A stretch of 34,055 nt of DNA from [Clostridium] methylpentosum DSM 5476 (GTDB lineage Bacteria > Bacillota > Clostridia > Oscillospirales > Ruminococcaceae), in assembly GCA_000158655.1 (NCBI GenBank), contig EQ973339.1, positions 252,670 through 286,724 on the forward strand, written 5' to 3'. Shown here in pieces: positions 23,435-31,313 of this stretch. The position numbers and the translations under genes are program-made. The notes under the pieces are model-generated. The model did not search any database, was not told the origin of the DNA, and was given only the letters and a program-made list of their open reading frames with translations. Positions within the stretch are counted from its first letter, which is position 1. Every line of letters starts with the position of its first letter.

Positions 23435-23783
23435 GCATCATAATCAAATTCTTTCTCTTCCACACACCCTTAGCCGTCAGCCGGATCCTGCGCACAGGCG
23501 GCCTAATGTTGTGTGGCAACAGAAGTACCGGCGCTTTCCTTGATGCAGATTAGGATCAACAGAAGAAAATCCAGTGACAGTGGTCACAGGAAATCCTGCA
23601 TTCTGGCCGGGCTGCTCGGACAGTTCTGGCGATCCTGCGCAGATAGGAAAGTCAATCGATTCGGCGGCAGAGATAGCGCCAACTGTTTTGGCCCCTCGGT
23701 TCATTGCTTTTCTTTAAATTATGGTTGCGCTTTGGCAGCTGATGCGAAGTGATTCGTTGGGGCTGCAAGTACTCTGTTCCATT
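23435..23783. other. Stretch without a recognisable gene
   Basis: About 350 bases between two converging genes. Short frames exist on both strands but none has a ribosome binding site or family resemblance. Confidence 0.5.
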
Positions 23784-23819
23784 GAAAAAGGGAGGCAGCC
23801 TATGCTGCTCCCCCTCTTT
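23784..23819 (-). terminator. Intrinsic terminator of the MerR gene
   Basis: On the minus strand GGGGAGCAGC-ATAG-GCTGCCTCCC then five T; it follows the MerR stop by about 20 bases. Confidence 0.85.
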
Positions 23820-23838
23820 GTTGATTTAGTGACCCGTT

Positions 23839-24573
23839 TCAGTTTGCACAGTAGCAGCGGATGGCGTCGCTGAGAAACTGCGCCAGGCCGTCGCCGTATT
23901 GGTTGATATTTTTGGCAAACCGCTCGTCCGCCGTGTACATCTCGCCCAGCCCGGCGAGGATTTCGTCTGTGCAGTCGTAGAAATTACGGGAAATCAGATC
24001 CTGCCACTCCTTGACGAGCTGCTGCACAGCCGGGTCGCTGACGGGTTTGTCCATCTGGGCTGCGAGTCCGCGGTAGATCTGTTCGGTTTCCCCTGAAATG
24101 CGGGCCCAGTCCTCCTTGCTATATCCGGAGGTGCGTTTGCTGCTCTGCTGGTAGGCGGCGGTATTTCCCCACCGTTCTGCCGCTTCCTGCGCGTATTTTT
24201 GCTGCGCCTGTTCAATTTTGGTCGTGTCAAATTCCTGAAAACTCATCGTTTGTTCTCCTTTCAACAGTTGGTCTACCAGGTGGATGAGACCGTCCAGTCG
24301 CTCCCGTTTGAGGGAGAGCACTTCACGGTGCTGCATCAGCGCCTCGTTGTGATCAAAGGAGGGGCTGTCGAGGATGGAGGCGATCTCTTTGAGCGGAAAG
24401 TCAAGTTCACGGAAAAAGAGAATCTGCTGAAGGCGGGCAAGCTCGCTGTCGCCGTACAGCCGGTAGCCGGCATCGGTTGTCTTGGCGGGGCGGAGCAGCC
24501 CGATCTGGTCATAGTAGTGCAGTGTGCGCACCGTAATGCCGCAGAGCGCGGCAACCTGTTGGACTGTTTTCAT
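23839..24573 (-). CDS. MerR-family regulator with TipAS effector domain
   Basis: 244 residues. N-terminal winged HTH (1-~70): VQQVAALCGITVRTLHYYDQ, IGLLRPAKTTDAGYRLY, then LDFPLKEIASIL. A coiled-coil dimerisation helix runs to about 110. The C-terminal ~125 residues (KYAQEAAERWGNTAAYQQSS, then MYTADERFAKNINQYGDG near the end) match the TipAS domain, which in TipAL-type proteins binds thiopeptide or other drug-like compounds. It starts at ATG 24573 with AAAGGAGG 8 bases before. Its own promoter has the 19-base spacer and dyad of MerR-controlled promoters, so it is autoregulated. Transcribed in the same direction as the upstream DUF3788 gene, which it may not control. Confidence 0.93.
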   Translation of the reverse strand: MKTVQQVAALCGITVRTLHYYDQIGLLRPAKTTDAGYRLYGDSELARLQQILFFRELDFPLKEIASILDSPSFDHNEALMQHREVLSLKRERLDGLIHLVDQLLKGEQTMSFQEFDTTKIEQAQQKYAQEAAERWGNTAAYQQSSKRTSGYSKEDWARISGETEQIYRGLAAQMDKPVSDPAVQQLVKEWQDLISRNFYDCTDEILAGLGEMYTADERFAKNINQYGDGLAQFLSDAIRCYCAN

Positions 24574-24598
24574 CCCTTGTTCCTCCTTTGACAATTCC

Positions 24599-24629
24599 AT
24601 CTTACCCTATGACGCAGCGTCAGGGTCAA
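24599..24629 (-). promoter_or_regulatory. MerR-type promoter/operator with 19-bp spacer
   Basis: On the minus strand TTGACC (24624-24629) and TAAGAT (24599-24604) are separated by 19 bases rather than 17. The spacer contains the dyad TGACG-CTG-CGTCA flanked by ACCC and GGGT. This is the classic layout where a MerR protein twists the DNA to activate transcription. Confidence 0.85.
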
Positions 24630-24643
24630 GGGGTTTTTCAAAA

Positions 24644-25090
24644 TTATTTTTTCCCTCGCGAAAGGGATGGTGCGCCCCGGCGGATCGCGATGAGCTGTTT
24701 GACGTCTTGTAAAACCGCCTCTTCCCGCACCTCGATCATCAGCCATTTTTGGCCCATCCCGGTCTTGGTGTCCCGGTAGAGCGTTTGGAGATAGGGGGTG
24801 AGGGTGGGGAGGATCAGCTCGGTTTCGGGCCGTTCCCGCTCTCCAATCACCACCAATGCGGTGAAAAATCCTTTCATCGGGTAGAGGGTACAGAGGCTGC
24901 GCCCCGCCTTTTTGTATTTCAGGTTCCAGCCGGGCACACAGCAGCGGCTGTATTCAAACAAGGGCTTTGCCCCAAACTGTTCCTCTGCAAAGCGGCACAG
25001 TGCATCCCACAGCGGGCTGCCCACCGAGGCGCTGACCGCCTCAGGGGACGGGGGCTGATTCTGGTCGAGATGGTTCCAGATCTGGTTCAT
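24644..25090 (-). CDS. DUF3788 family protein
   Basis: 148 residues, soluble. Features of DUF3788: an N-terminal LWDALCRFAEEQFGAKPLFE, EYSRCCVPGWNLKYKKAGRS, LCTLYPMKGFFTALVVIG and a C-terminal TKTGMGQKWLMIEVREEAVL followed by DVKQLIAIRR. The family is small, common in Firmicutes, and of unknown biochemistry; related proteins are often next to MerR or AraC regulators. AAAGGAG lies 7 bases before the ATG. Ends just upstream of the MerR promoter. Confidence 0.85.
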   Translation of the reverse strand: MNQIWNHLDQNQPPSPEAVSASVGSPLWDALCRFAEEQFGAKPLFEYSRCCVPGWNLKYKKAGRSLCTLYPMKGFFTALVVIGERERPETELILPTLTPYLQTLYRDTKTGMGQKWLMIEVREEAVLQDVKQLIAIRRGAPSLSRGKK

Positions 25091-25341
25091 CCTCCTGCTC
25101 CTTTCGGACTTGTGATTTCTGTTTCTCTTATTTTATCACAAAGAAACTGACAACAGCGTGTCATATTTGTTTGGCGGATGCTGGCTAATTTCAATCTGCC
25201 CGATAATTATAGATAGAGACCGTGGTGGGAAAGCCGGTTTAGACAGGTTGGACAGACGGAAGAAGAGGAGAGGGCTCAAGTGAGTGAAGGCAAGAGGTCT
25301 TTTCAGGCAGAGACAAGCGCCTGCCTTGGGGTTGACGATAC

Positions 25342-25406
25342 AAAACGCCGGCCCACCTGGAAATGGTGCATCTGCCCATGCGGGGCAGGTGATTCCAGGT
25401 GGGCCG
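25342..25406 (-). terminator. Intrinsic terminator of fbp
   Basis: A 14-bp stem CGGCCCACCTGGAA/TTCCAGGTGGGCCG encloses a second hairpin (CTGCCC-ATGC-GGGCAG-like). On the minus strand it is followed by GCGTTTT. Confidence 0.85.
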
Positions 25407-25414
25407 AAATGTCT

Positions 25415-27397
25415 CTAATTCTTGGCTTTTTGCTTGATCACACCGTCGCGGTAGGCGTTGAGCAGCAGGGTGAGGTCGTAAATTTTATCGCTGAGCTCGT
25501 TGCCGATGTCAGTGTCCATGACCTGAATGCGGTCCTGGGTGGTTTCAAACACCGTAGAGGTGGATTCAATGTCAATGTTTTGGGTGATCGCCTTGATCAC
25601 GCTCTCAAACGGTTTGTGGGACATCAGGCGCATCCCATAGGAGTTGTAAATCAGGGTGTAGCCCGCAATTCCGGTGGTGGGCTGGTAGGCGCGGCAGAAG
25701 CCGCCGTCGATGACGATGAGCTTGCCGTTGGCGTGGATCGGGCTCTCCCCAGCGGCCGCCTTGACCGGTACGTGGCCGTTGATGATGTGGGAGCTGCCTG
25801 TGTTGAGCTCGAATTCCTCCAAAATGCGGATGCAGGAGTCCTCGTCGTTGCAGTACTTATAATAGCTGTTTTTGGACTCGGTCCAGGTCGACTTGTCCGC
25901 CACGAGAAGCCGCTCGAAGGTGGTCATCCGGCTGCGGCCGAAGAGGGGGGAGTTTTTGCCGCACCACAGGTACCACATGTAGTCCTGACAGGCGGTCTTA
26001 TATTCAGTCTCCTCAATGGGGAAATACGCCTGGCGGGCGGTGGCGTCCGAGATGTCCATCAGGGCTTTGCCGCTTGCGACGGTGCCGTTGACGTTGACCT
26101 CGGTGAAGTTGCCGTCGGGGTTCATCGGCACGCAGCCGTGAAAGAGCAGGTTTTGGTTGAACCGGCTGTACAGGCTGCCGTGAGAGTAGAGGAACCGGAC
26201 ATGGCGATTGAGCATCTCGCTTTCCTTAAACGCCTTTTTGAGGTCGTGCATGAGCTGAGTTTCCTCCGCCGAGAGGGCGTAGGGGTCGGCCGGATTGATC
26301 GTGGGGAAGAAGGTGTCGCTGAGCGGATAGTCCTTGCCATCGATGCAGACCGTCCCGGTGCTCCAGTCGATTTTGTCGAGCAGCAGGCGGTCCTCCATCC
26401 CGTATTCGGGGTGGCGTTTGATCGTCTGGCCCTCGAGCTTAAAGAGGATGATCGCAATCGCCTTGTGGATTTTGGCGATGAGCTTTAGATCCTTTGCAGT
26501 GGAGTGCTCGGTCTGAATGGCGCGTGGCGCAAAGCACTCGCAGTTGAGATAGGTGTTTTCGGCAAACAGCGCAAGGGGGCGCAGGTTGATGCCATAGCCC
26601 TGTTCGAGCACCTCGAGGCGGTTGAATGCGGCGCAGTTGTTGATGACCGACGCGATGCAGGTTTTGGAACCTGCCGCCGCGCCCATCCAGAGGATGTCGT
26701 GGTTGCCCCACTGGATGTCCACCGAGTGGTGGTTCATCAGCATGTCCATGATGATGTCCGGGCGGGGGCCGCGGTCAAAGATGTCCCCGACAATGTGCAG
26801 CCGGTCGACTGCCAGCCGCTTGATCAGCGAGGCGAGCGCGATGATAAATTCGTCCGCGTCGTGGAGGTTGACGATGGTGTCCATGATTTTGCGGTAGTAC
26901 ATCTCCTGGTTCTTTTCTCCGTACTCGGCGTGGAGCAGCTCGTCAATGATGTACTGAAAGTCGGGCGGCATTGCCTTCCTCACCTTGGAGCGGGTGTATT
27001 TGGACCCGATCTTTTTGCAGATCGCAATGAGGCGCTGGAGGGTGATCTCGTACCACTCGTCGAGGTGATCCCCCAGTTTTTTCTTGATCATCTTGAGCTT
27101 GCGCTCAGGGTAATAGATGAGGGTACAGATTTCCGAACGTGTCTCCTCATCCAGTGTATCGGCAAACAGCATGTCCACCTTTTCGCGGATAACGCCGGAG
27201 CAGTTGTTGAGGATGTGGGTAAACGCCTCGTGCTCGCCGTGCAGGTCGCTCATAAAGTGCTCGGTGCCCTTTGGCAGGTTGATGATTGCCCGCAGGTTGA
27301 TGATTTCGGTGCAGACACTCTGAATGGTCGGATATTCCTTCGAGAGCAGCTCAAGGTACTTGAGGTTGCTGTTAATTTCGTTTGTCAGGTAGTCCAT
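25415..27397 (-). CDS. fbp: Fructose-1,6-bisphosphatase class III
   Basis: 660 residues, the size of the Firmicutes class III enzyme. Gluconeogenesis: hydrolyses fructose-1,6-bisphosphate to fructose-6-phosphate in the cytoplasm. It is a metallophosphatase with motifs FMSDLHGEHEAF, HIVGDIFDRGPRPD, QWGNHDILWMG and INGHVPVK, in that order, giving all metal ligands. No frame break. Start at ATG 27397 with AAGGGGG before it. Monocistronic with its own terminator. Together with glgA it points to an organism that stores glycogen and builds sugars from smaller carbon. Confidence 0.97.
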   Translation of the reverse strand: MDYLTNEINSNLKYLELLSKEYPTIQSVCTEIINLRAIINLPKGTEHFMSDLHGEHEAFTHILNNCSGVIREKVDMLFADTLDEETRSEICTLIYYPERKLKMIKKKLGDHLDEWYEITLQRLIAICKKIGSKYTRSKVRKAMPPDFQYIIDELLHAEYGEKNQEMYYRKIMDTIVNLHDADEFIIALASLIKRLAVDRLHIVGDIFDRGPRPDIIMDMLMNHHSVDIQWGNHDILWMGAAAGSKTCIASVINNCAAFNRLEVLEQGYGINLRPLALFAENTYLNCECFAPRAIQTEHSTAKDLKLIAKIHKAIAIILFKLEGQTIKRHPEYGMEDRLLLDKIDWSTGTVCIDGKDYPLSDTFFPTINPADPYALSAEETQLMHDLKKAFKESEMLNRHVRFLYSHGSLYSRFNQNLLFHGCVPMNPDGNFTEVNVNGTVASGKALMDISDATARQAYFPIEETEYKTACQDYMWYLWCGKNSPLFGRSRMTTFERLLVADKSTWTESKNSYYKYCNDEDSCIRILEEFELNTGSSHIINGHVPVKAAAGESPIHANGKLIVIDGGFCRAYQPTTGIAGYTLIYNSYGMRLMSHKPFESVIKAITQNIDIESTSTVFETTQDRIQVMDTDIGNELSDKIYDLTLLLNAYRDGVIKQKAKN

Positions 27398-27642
27398 GGT
27401 AAATCCCCCTTGGATTTTGATGTATATAACTTTAGTTTACTTGATAAATATGTCTTGCGTATAAACGGAACGGGCAGTATTGAGAAATTTTCCTAGAAAA
27501 TTGAGGCGAGTTCTCAATTAATTTGTCTTTGATTGTTCGAAACCTGTCGAGTTGCATCAGAGAAATAGTAACGAAAGAACTTGATAGTTTTAAGCACTAT
27601 GATACGATTATTAAAAACAAAGCAAGGAGTGTTTAGGAGATT

Positions 27643-27960
27643 TTGGTCACGCTGTTGGCAGCGGCACTTTGTGCGGCGCTGTTTGCCGGATGTGGGGAAA
27701 AAGGCGCAGGGCCTTCGGGGATCAGGAAAGAAGAATTTGACAAGATTTGGATGGGTATGGATAATTACGAACTTTTAAAGCTGATCGGTGGGAACGGTGA
27801 CCGGATCGCAGAGGATGAACAGAACTCTGTGTACACCTATACCTACAAGTACCCTGGCGAAAAAGGGGGCTACGCCATCATTGTGATGAGGGCTGACATG
27901 GCCGAATCGATTCTCAACATACCCGAGGTGGTATCGAAAGAGGATCATGGATTGAAATAA
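27643..27960 (+). CDS. Small lipoprotein, SmpA/BLIP-like fold candidate
   Basis: 105 residues. A hydrophobic stretch ends in the lipobox LFAGC (Cys about residue 17). After it, IRKEEFDKIWMGMDNYELLK, then LIGGNGDRIAEDEQ and YTYTYKYPGEKGGYAIIVM follow the pattern of the small BLIP/DUF3862/SmpA-like proteins (conserved helix, GG turn, aromatic strands). The start is odd: TTG at 27643 is the only near start after an in-frame TAG, and AGGAG is just 3 bases before it; the usual N-terminal Lys residues are missing. Either this weak start is used or the 5' end is damaged. Function unknown. Confidence 0.65.
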   Translation: MVTLLAAALCAALFAGCGEKGAGPSGIRKEEFDKIWMGMDNYELLKLIGGNGDRIAEDEQNSVYTYTYKYPGEKGGYAIIVMRADMAESILNIPEVVSKEDHGLK

Positions 27961-27961
27961 G

Positions 27962-28005
27962 CACCAAAGGGCGGCGGGAGTTTCTGTTCCAGCCGCCCTT
28001 TGGTG
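27962..28005. terminator. Strong hairpin after the lipoprotein gene
   Basis: Perfect 14-bp stem CACCAAAGGGCGGC/GCCGCCCTTTGGTG with a 16-base loop, immediately past the stop. There is no clear T run, so it may be a weak terminator or 3' stabiliser. Confidence 0.6.
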
Positions 28006-28366
28006 TGCTCAGACCAGTATTTGCTCCGGCATCTCCTGTGGGGAAATCTCCGACCGCAATCCATTACCGACCTGTAGAGCAGGCAGGTAGTTCCACGCGA
28101 AAACAGCGAGGACAGAGTGGCGTGTAAAAATATTTCGTTTCTACAGAGTTCTGAAATGGGCGTTTTTGGACTGAAATGGAATAGGCGAGAAACAAAACAT
28201 ACGCTGGGGTCTTTGCTGTGGAACAAGGAATCTTGTGCTGGGCGCTGTTTGCGGGCAGGCGCCTGCTCCCTGCGTCAGTGGTCAAACCGGAGTGCAGGGC
28301 GGAGAACGGAACGGGAAGCCTGGCTTGGGCCGGCTCAGAGCAGGATTGGGAATTGCTCTGATCACA
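28006..28366. other. Stretch without a recognisable gene
   Basis: About 360 bases between the lipoprotein hairpin and the riboswitch region. The open frames have no ribosome binding site and look like non-coding translation. Confidence 0.5.
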
Positions 28367-28389
28367 GCGGGCAGGTTCCCGCCGTTTTT
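28367..28389 (+). terminator. Short hairpin with T run before the riboswitch promoter
   Basis: GCGGG-CAGGTT-CCCGC followed by CGTTTTT. The stem is only five pairs, so activity is uncertain; it would isolate the riboswitch operon from upstream transcription. Confidence 0.4.
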
Positions 28390-28401
28390 GTGTCCTCTTC
28401 A

Positions 28402-28430
28402 TTGACTTTTACACCAAAAAAAGCTATAAT
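28402..28430 (+). promoter_or_regulatory. Promoter of the riboswitch-GRE operon
   Basis: TTGACT (28402-28407), 17 bases, TATAAT (28425-28430). Transcription would start around 28437, exactly at the first base of the riboswitch P1 helix. Confidence 0.88.
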
Positions 28431-28436
28431 AAAATC

Positions 28437-28606
28437 GATATGGTTGTCCGCGGGGAAATCCCCGTCCGGGCATGAAAAGGGAATGCGGTGACGAATCCGC
28501 AGCAGCCCCCGCTACTGTGAGAACGGATGAAAGCCGAACGCGCCACTGAGCAATCGGGAAGGCCGGCGAGTAAAGAGATGTTCAAGCCAGGAGACCTGCC
28601 ATATCC
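28437..28606 (+). promoter_or_regulatory. Cobalamin (B12) riboswitch aptamer
   Basis: All hallmark segments appear in order: AAAAGGGAATGCGGTG (28476-28490), ATCCGCAGCAGCCCCCGCTA (28495-28514), ACTGTGA, the B12 box GCCACTG (28542-28548), CGGGAAGGC, and AGCCAGGAGACCTGCC (28585-28600). The outer helix P1 is GATATGG (28437-28443) with CCATATC (28599-28605). It binds adenosyl- or methylcobalamin and normally shuts off the downstream gene. It lies directly upstream of a B12-independent radical enzyme. Confidence 0.95.
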
Positions 28607-28770
28607 GAAGAAAATGCACCTTTCGGTGGGAGAGGACGCTTACCATGCGGGGGACACTGTCCCCGGTGATATGTGTAATCTCAGCGGACTCCAGCAAGGG
28701 CCCGCTTTCTATTTGCCAATGGGCTGCTTTGCCAGCCCGGAACCTTTTATTGCAAAGGAGCGCAGTTTTT
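28607..28770 (+). promoter_or_regulatory. Riboswitch expression platform
   Basis: Between aptamer and ATG. Elements seen: GGGGAC-ACT-GTCCCC hairpin (about 28651-28664); GATATG (28668-28673), which can pair with the 3' side of P1 (CATATC, 28600-28605); GGGCTG/CAGCCC hairpin (28721-28737). The ribosome site AAAGGAG (28754-28760) can be hidden by CCTTT (28743-28747) or by CTTTGC (28727-28732). This favours control of translation start, though a weak terminator is possible. No genuine ORF is likely here. Confidence 0.5.
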
Positions 28771-31299
28771 ATGAAGAATTTTTACACCGATTCCATCCCC
28801 GTTAGCCCGCGTATCCAAAAATTAAAGGACGACCTATTTGCCCAGATGCCCCAGATGGAGGCCGACCGCGCAGTGTTGCTCACCGAGTCCTACAGACAGA
28901 CCGAGGGCGAGCCGATCATCACCCGCCGCGCCAAGGCATTTGAGCACATATTAAAGCACATCCCAATCGTGATTCGGGAAAATGAGCTCATTGTCGGCAG
29001 CAACACGGTTGCCCCGCGCAGTTCCCAGGCGTTCCCCGAGTTTTCGTTCGAATGGGTTGAAGATGAATTTGACACCATGGCGACCCGCACCGCTGACCCG
29101 TTTTACATCTCGGAAGAGACCAAGGCAAGGCTCCACGAGGCGTTCAAATACTGGAAGGGCAAGACCACGAGTGAGCTCGCAACCTCCTACATGGCACCCG
29201 AAACCCTCACTGCGATCGAGCACAACATCTTTACCCCCGGCAACTATTTCTACAACGGCGTGGGACATGTCACCGTCTGCTACGGCAAAATTCTCGCCGT
29301 CGGCTACGAGGGGATCATCGCCGAGGCGGAGCAGGCGCTTGCAAAGCTGAAAGTGTCCGACGGGGACTACGCAAAACGCAGTCATTTTCTGAATGCTGTG
29401 ATCCTCAGCTGCAAGGCGGTTATTGATTACGCCCACCGCTATGCCGAACTTGCGATGGCACAGGCCGAGGAGTGTGTCGACCCCGAGCGCAAGCTCGAGC
29501 TCGTCAAGATCGCCCGCAACTGCACCCAGGTGCCCGGCAAGCCCGCCCGCAACTTTTATGAGGCCTGCCAGTCGTTCTGGTTCATCCAGCAGCTGCTCCA
29601 GCTCGAGTCGAGCGGACATTCGATTTCGCCCGGCCGGTTTGACCAATACATGTACCCCTACTTTGAAAAAGATCTCAAAGAGGGAAAAATCACCCGTGAA
29701 AAGGCCCAGGAGCTCATGGACTGCATCTGGGTTAAGCTCAACGACCTCAATAAGGCGCGCGATGCAGCTTCTGCCGAGGGATTTGCGGGCTACAGCCTGT
29801 TCCAAAACCTCTGTGCCGGCGGCCAGGATGAGGAGGGGCGGGACGTCACCAACGACCTCTCGTTCATGTGCGTCGAGGCCTCGATGCACGTCGGGCTTCC
29901 CCAGCCGTCGCTCTCGGCCCGGGTGTGGAACGGCACCCCCCACGAATTCCTCATCAAATGCGCTGAGCTCACCCGCACCGGCATCGGCCTGCCCGCCTAT
30001 TACAACGACGAGGTCATTATTCCCTCGCTCGTCAGCCGCGGCCTCACCATGGCGGATGCGCGGGATTACAACATCATCGGCTGCGTGGAGCCGCAGAAAT
30101 CAGCCAAAACCGAGGGCTGGCACGACGCGGCATTCTACAACATGTGCCGTCCGCTTGAACTCGTTTTTTCCAACGGGATGGAAAACGGCGTCATGGTCGG
30201 TATCCCGACCGGGGACGTCACCCAAATGAAAACCTTCGAAGAATTCTTCGACGCCTATAAAAAGCAGAGCGAATATCTCATCGGACTGCTCGTCAACGCG
30301 GACAATGCCATTGACGTCGCACACGCCGAGCGCTGCCCGCTGCCCTTCCTCTCCTCCATGATTGAGGACTGCATCGGCCGGGGCAAGAGCGTCCAGGAGG
30401 GCGGGGCCATTTACAACTTTACCGGTCCCCAGGGCTTTGGCATCGCCAACATGACCGACTCCCTCTGGGCGATTAAAAAGCTCGTGTACGATGAGAAAAA
30501 GGTGAGTATGGCGGAATTTAAGCGTGCGCTCGAGTGCAACTACGGCCAGGGCATCTCGGAAGAGGAGGCCAAAAATATCACTGCCGGAATTGTCCAAGGG
30601 CTGATCGAGAAGGGCGAGACCGTCACCGAGGCGCAGATCGGCGCGGTGTACGGCATGGTGGCGCAGCAGTGCTGCTCGCCGGAGGAAAAGCAGCGGTATG
30701 AGCAGCTGCTCCAGATGATCGACGAGGTGCCGAAATACGGCAACGACATCGAGGAGGTCGACGCCTTCGCAAGAGAAGTCGCCTACACTTACTCCAAGCC
30801 CCTTGAGACCTTTAAAAATCCCCGCGGCGGTATCTTCCAGGCCGGTCTTTACCCAGTGTCCGCCAACGTGCCGCTCGGCGCGCAGACCGGAGCGACTCCG
30901 GACGGCAGACTCGCCCACACCCCGGTTGCGGACGGCGTCTCCCCGACCTCGGGCAAAGACACCCACGGCCCGACTGCGGCGTGCAACTCGGTCTCCCGTC
31001 TCGACCACTACATCGCGTCGAACGGCACCCTCTTTAACCAGAAGTTCCACCCCTCCGCGCTGAGCGGGCGCAGGGGTCTCGATAACTTTGTCTCCCTCAT
31101 CCGGGCGTATTTCGACCAGAAGGGGAGCCATGTGCAGTTCAACGTCGTCAGCCGTGAGACGCTGCTCGACGCCCAGAAGCACCCAGAGAACTACAAGACG
31201 CTGGTGGTCCGCGTTGCGGGCTACAGCGCGCTGTTCACCTCCCTCTCCAAGAGCCTGCAGGACGACATTATCAAGCGGACCCAGCACGTATTTCAATAA
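28771..31299 (+). CDS. dhaB1: Glycyl radical glycerol/1,2-propanediol dehydratase (B12-independent)
   Basis: 842 residues. Removes water from glycerol or 1,2-propanediol, giving 3-hydroxypropanal or propanal, using a glycyl/thiyl radical instead of B12. Radical Gly817 in RVAGYSALF, thiyl Cys438 and Glu440 in IIGCVEPQ, and the diol-dehydratase-type substrate residues: His in NGVGHVTV, His in SGHSISPGRFDQY, Tyr in FAGYSLFQNL, and Asp in TEGWHDAAF. These match C. butyricum DhaB1-type enzymes rather than choline lyase, PFL or hydroxyproline dehydratase. A stretch of about 50 residues before EVPKYGNDI is longer than in that enzyme. ATG at 28771 fits the beginning of relatives; AAAGGAG lies 10 bases before. 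Activase gene follows. No microcompartment shell genes are nearby. Confidence 0.9.
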   Translation: MKNFYTDSIPVSPRIQKLKDDLFAQMPQMEADRAVLLTESYRQTEGEPIITRRAKAFEHILKHIPIVIRENELIVGSNTVAPRSSQAFPEFSFEWVEDEFDTMATRTADPFYISEETKARLHEAFKYWKGKTTSELATSYMAPETLTAIEHNIFTPGNYFYNGVGHVTVCYGKILAVGYEGIIAEAEQALAKLKVSDGDYAKRSHFLNAVILSCKAVIDYAHRYAELAMAQAEECVDPERKLELVKIARNCTQVPGKPARNFYEACQSFWFIQQLLQLESSGHSISPGRFDQYMYPYFEKDLKEGKITREKAQELMDCIWVKLNDLNKARDAASAEGFAGYSLFQNLCAGGQDEEGRDVTNDLSFMCVEASMHVGLPQPSLSARVWNGTPHEFLIKCAELTRTGIGLPAYYNDEVIIPSLVSRGLTMADARDYNIIGCVEPQKSAKTEGWHDAAFYNMCRPLELVFSNGMENGVMVGIPTGDVTQMKTFEEFFDAYKKQSEYLIGLLVNADNAIDVAHAERCPLPFLSSMIEDCIGRGKSVQEGGAIYNFTGPQGFGIANMTDSLWAIKKLVYDEKKVSMAEFKRALECNYGQGISEEEAKNITAGIVQGLIEKGETVTEAQIGAVYGMVAQQCCSPEEKQRYEQLLQMIDEVPKYGNDIEEVDAFAREVAYTYSKPLETFKNPRGGIFQAGLYPVSANVPLGAQTGATPDGRLAHTPVADGVSPTSGKDTHGPTAACNSVSRLDHYIASNGTLFNQKFHPSALSGRRGLDNFVSLIRAYFDQKGSHVQFNVVSRETLLDAQKHPENYKTLVVRVAGYSALFTSLSKSLQDDIIKRTQHVFQ

Positions 31300-31313
31300 T
31301 ATCGGAGGTTCCT

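Noticed and set aside
25280-27496. Long plus-strand frames opposite fbp (402 and 330 residues)
   Set aside because: Shadows of a strongly recognised enzyme with complete motifs on the other strand.
28006-28366. Minus-strand frames of 93 and 112 residues
   Set aside because: Span a strong hairpin and carry no ribosome site or recognisable motif.
28645-28770. N-terminal extension of the glycyl radical enzyme from 28645
   Set aside because: The extra 42 codons lie in the riboswitch platform and have no family similarity; ATG 28771 matches relatives and has AAAGGAG.
28951-31296. Minus-strand frames of 330 and 398 residues opposite the glycyl radical enzyme
   Set aside because: Antisense shadows; no start signals or family features.
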